Position numbers and translations under genes: made by a program. This document shows positions 61,940 through 64,000 of a stretch of DNA of 64,000 nt, piece by piece (within the stretch, counting starts at the first letter, position 1; each line of letters opens with the position of its first letter). The stretch lies in assembly GCF_036226465.1 (NCBI RefSeq), contig NZ_CP108476.1:1240001-1304000 (forward strand). The letters run 5' to 3'. The notes beneath the pieces were generated by a model that ran no database searches, had not been told where the DNA came from, and saw only the letters and a program-made list of their open reading frames with translations. The DNA is from Kitasatospora sp. NBC_01250. GTDB lineage: Bacteria; Actinomycetota; Actinomycetes; Streptomycetales; Streptomycetaceae.

Positions 61940-62728
61940 TCAGTCGAAGGGCGGCGACATCGCCCGGTTCAGCCCCAGGTTGCTCACCAGCAGCCCGCCG
62001 TCCACCGGCAGCGTCACCCCGGTGATCCAGGAGGCGTCCGCCGAGGCCAGGAAGGTCACGGCCGCCGCGATGTCCTCGGGCCGGCCGACGCGTCCCAGCG
62101 GGTACTGGGTCGCGGCGCGTTGCAGCACCCCGGGGCGGTCGTCCCAGACGCTGGTGCCGACGGTGCCGGGCTCGACCAGGTTGACCCGCACCCGGCGCGG
62201 CGCGCAGTCCACCGCGAGCGTGCGGGTCAGCGAGGCGAGCGCGGCCTTGGCGGCGCTGTAGGCGTGCACCCCGAACCAGCGCTCGGCGTTCACCGAGCCG
62301 ATGTTGACGATCGCGCCGCGCCCGCCGGCCGCCACCAGGCTGGGCAGCGCGGCCCGCACACAGCGGTAGGCGCCGTGCAGGGTGATCTCGAAGTCCTGGT
62401 ACCAGGGCGCGTCCTGGTGGTCCTCGAAGAGCTCCGGATCCGGGTGGCAGGCATAGGCGTTGTTGACCAGCACGTCCAGGCCGCCGAAGGCCCGCACGGC
62501 CCGGTCCACCGCCGCCGTCACCGCCGCGCCGTCCCCGACGTCGCAGCCCGCCGCCTCGGCCGCGCCGCCGTCCTGCCGGATCGCCCGGGCCACCCGCTCG
62601 GCCCGCGCCGGGTCGAGGTCCGTGACCAGCACCCCGGCACCCTGCGCGGCGAAGCGCCGGGCGATCGCCGCGCCGATGCCCTGCCCGGCGCCGGTGACCA
62701 GCACGCCATAACCGTCGAATCCCGCCAT
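61940..62728 (-). CDS. Short-chain dehydrogenase/reductase
   Basis: A 262-residue classical SDR. YGVLVTGAGQGIGAAIARRFAAQGAGVLVTDLD is the cofactor motif (TGxxxGIG, with the aspartate favouring NAD), LDVLVNNAYA the NNA-type motif, IVNIGSVN the catalytic serine and HAYSAAKAALASLTRTLAVD the YxxxK pair. PGTVGTSVWDDRPG and ITGVTLPVDGGLLVS close the fold. It oxidises an alcohol or reduces a ketone of unknown identity. Monocistronic. Confidence 0.9.
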   Translation of the reverse strand: MAGFDGYGVLVTGAGQGIGAAIARRFAAQGAGVLVTDLDPARAERVARAIRQDGGAAEAAGCDVGDGAAVTAAVDRAVRAFGGLDVLVNNAYACHPDPELFEDHQDAPWYQDFEITLHGAYRCVRAALPSLVAAGGRGAIVNIGSVNAERWFGVHAYSAAKAALASLTRTLAVDCAPRRVRVNLVEPGTVGTSVWDDRPGVLQRAATQYPLGRVGRPEDIAAAVTFLASADASWITGVTLPVDGGLLVSNLGLNRAMSPPFD

Positions 62729-62859
62729 GGCGCAACGATAGGCGCAACCGTGCCACCAGCACCACGAGTTGCACCGAACCCGGGCACCGAACCCCGAACG
62801 GGGAACGGACGCGGCCGAGCCACCGGCGAGCGGCGGCCCGGCCCCCGGCGAGCGGCGGC

Positions 62860-63783
62860 TCAGCTCTCGGCGAGCAGCGCGGTGCGCAGCCGGGCCAGGA
62901 TCCGGTTGAGCAGCCGCGACACGTGCATCTGCGAGATGCCCAGCTCGCGCCCGATCTCGGCCTGGGTGAGCTCGGTGCCGAAGCGCAGCGACAGGATGGT
63001 GCGGTCGCGCTCGGGCAGCGCGGCGATCAGCGGCTTGAGCGCCTCCAGGCAGAGCACCGTCTCGAAGGCCCGCTCCTCCACGGCCAGCCGCTCGCCCAGC
63101 GGGCAGCCGTCCACCGACCCGTCGGCACCGGCCGGCGCGTCCAGCGAGCTGGTGCTCTGCGCCTGGGAGGCGGTCAGGCCCTCCCGCACCTCCTCCTCCG
63201 TCAGATCGAGATGGGCGGCCAGCTCGGCCGCGGTCGGCACCCGGTCCAGCAGCTGCTCCATCGCGTCCGAGGCCTTGGCCAGCGTCAGCCGCAGCTCCTG
63301 CAGCCGGCGCGGCACGTGCACCATCCAGCCGGTGTCCCGGAAGAAGCGCTTCATCTCGCCGCTGATGGTGGGCAGCGCGAAGGTGGAGAACTCCACCTCG
63401 TACGCCGGGTCGAAGCGGTCGATCGCCTTGATCAGGCCGATCGTGCCGACCTGCAGGATGTCGGCCACCGGCTCCCTGCGGTGGGAGAACCGGCCGGCCG
63501 CGAACCTGACCAGCGCCATGTTCAGCTCGATCAGGGTGCCGCGCACGTAGGAGTACTCGGCGGTGCCCTCCTCCGCCGCGCGCAGCCGGTCGAAGAGCAC
63601 CTTCGACAGCGCCCGCGCGTCGGCCGGGCAGACCCGCGCCAGGTCTTCGGTGTCGATCCCGAGGTCGGCCGCGAGCCTGCTCAGGTCCGCCGGGCCGGTC
63701 ACGGACGCCGCGGGCGCGGGGTCGCTCGGCCGGGCGCCCTCGCGCTGGGCAGTGGTCGAAGGGCCGGACACGATGGTCGGCAT
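62860..63783 (-). CDS. SigB/SigF/SigG-type RNA polymerase sigma factor
   Basis: A 307-residue alternative sigma factor. Region 2: LIELNMALVRFAAGRFSHRREPVADILQVGTIGLIKAIDRFDPAYEVEFSTFALPTISGEMKRFFRDTGW. Region 3: VHVPRRLQELRLTLAKASDAMEQLLDRVPTAAELAAHLDLTEEEV. Region 4: LPERDRTILSLRFGTELTQAEIGRELGISQMHVSRLLNRILARLRTALL. This group controls stress and sporulation genes in streptomycetes and is usually held by an anti-sigma kinase; none is in the window. ATG 63783 after AGAGGAGAGAG. Promoters like the one at 16069 are possible targets. Confidence 0.92.
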   Translation of the reverse strand: MPTIVSGPSTTAQREGARPSDPAPAASVTGPADLSRLAADLGIDTEDLARVCPADARALSKVLFDRLRAAEEGTAEYSYVRGTLIELNMALVRFAAGRFSHRREPVADILQVGTIGLIKAIDRFDPAYEVEFSTFALPTISGEMKRFFRDTGWMVHVPRRLQELRLTLAKASDAMEQLLDRVPTAAELAAHLDLTEEEVREGLTASQAQSTSSLDAPAGADGSVDGCPLGERLAVEERAFETVLCLEALKPLIAALPERDRTILSLRFGTELTQAEIGRELGISQMHVSRLLNRILARLRTALLAES

Positions 63784-64000
63784 GCTCTCTCTCCTCTGCT
63801 GGAAGTCGCTCGCTGCTGGCAACAGGGGGTCGGGTGCCCCGGTTCGGCGAGGCCAGACCTCATTGCTCCGAACTTCTCCGATGTTCCACCAATACGACAC
63901 ACTTCCCTCACATCCCACCCGAGGACTTCACGGAGCAGGCGCCTGGCTCGCCGACCGGGCTACTGTTGCCTACCCCGTGCGGGACCACACCCGTATGGTC

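Overview
The window is very GC-rich actinomycete chromosomal DNA with short intergenic gaps, many four-base start/stop overlaps and frequent GTG starts. A complete whiE-type spore-pigment locus, a SigB/F/G-type sigma factor, an actinobacterial Lgt and Tat/lipoprotein-type secreted enzymes point to Streptomyces or a close relative (Kitasatospora, Streptacidiphilus). I cannot fix the species. I see no tRNA, rRNA, CRISPR array, insertion sequence or phage integrase.

Layout. 1-7.2 kb: a DeoR regulator fragment, lgt, an MFS exporter, a secreted phosphoesterase with a lipoprotein, a small secreted repeat peptide coupled to a methyltransferase, and a gene of unknown function behind an odd promoter/hairpin. 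7.3-12.6 kb: a minus-strand block of two coupled LuxR-type regulators, an AMP-dependent acyl ligase, an acyl-CoA dehydrogenase and an E. coli-type DapD succinyltransferase, which look like a small-molecule pathway. 13.1-26.6 kb: a Tat-exported multicopper oxidase; a whiE-like type II polyketide cluster (divergent FAD hydroxylase, SchA/CurD-like protein, cupin, KS-alpha, chain-length factor, ACP, aromatase/cyclase, TcmI-like cyclase); a complete acetyl-CoA carboxylase (fused AccD-AccA, BCCP, AccC) placed directly downstream; and a convergent O-methyltransferase.

26.6-38 kb: mostly single genes with their own regulators: a beta-helix secreted protein, a GNAT, an NmrA-like oxidoreductase with a divergent LysR, a CGNR regulator divergent from an FAD monooxygenase across a clear operator, a threonine-aldolase-like enzyme, a scrambled MmyB-type regulator pseudogene, an aldo/keto reductase, an NmtR-like metal sensor, and a MarR regulator divergent from a hydrolase across two tandem operators. 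37.8-42.5 kb: a DNA ligase/HAD pair, a SigE-family ECF sigma factor with a plausible autoregulatory promoter, an LCP protein and a membrane protein.

42.5-64 kb: a PBP4-type carboxypeptidase coupled to a peptide-transporter module without ATPases; small secreted and zinc-binding proteins; a molybdenum hydroxylase operon with an apparent leader peptide and alternative hairpins; a complete oligopeptide ABC operon with a fused double ATPase and a hairpin over the first permease start; a SAM methyltransferase; an ECF-like sigma factor with a coupled partner; an SDR; and a SigB/F/G-type sigma factor.

How the parts may work together. The carboxylase could supply malonyl-CoA to the minimal PKS, with cyclases, hydroxylase, methyltransferase and multicopper oxidase shaping the pigment. 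The most unusual parts are the repeat-peptide/methyltransferase pair, the DapD/dehydrogenase/ligase operon and the RNA-level elements at about 6.5, 52.8 and 55.3 kb.
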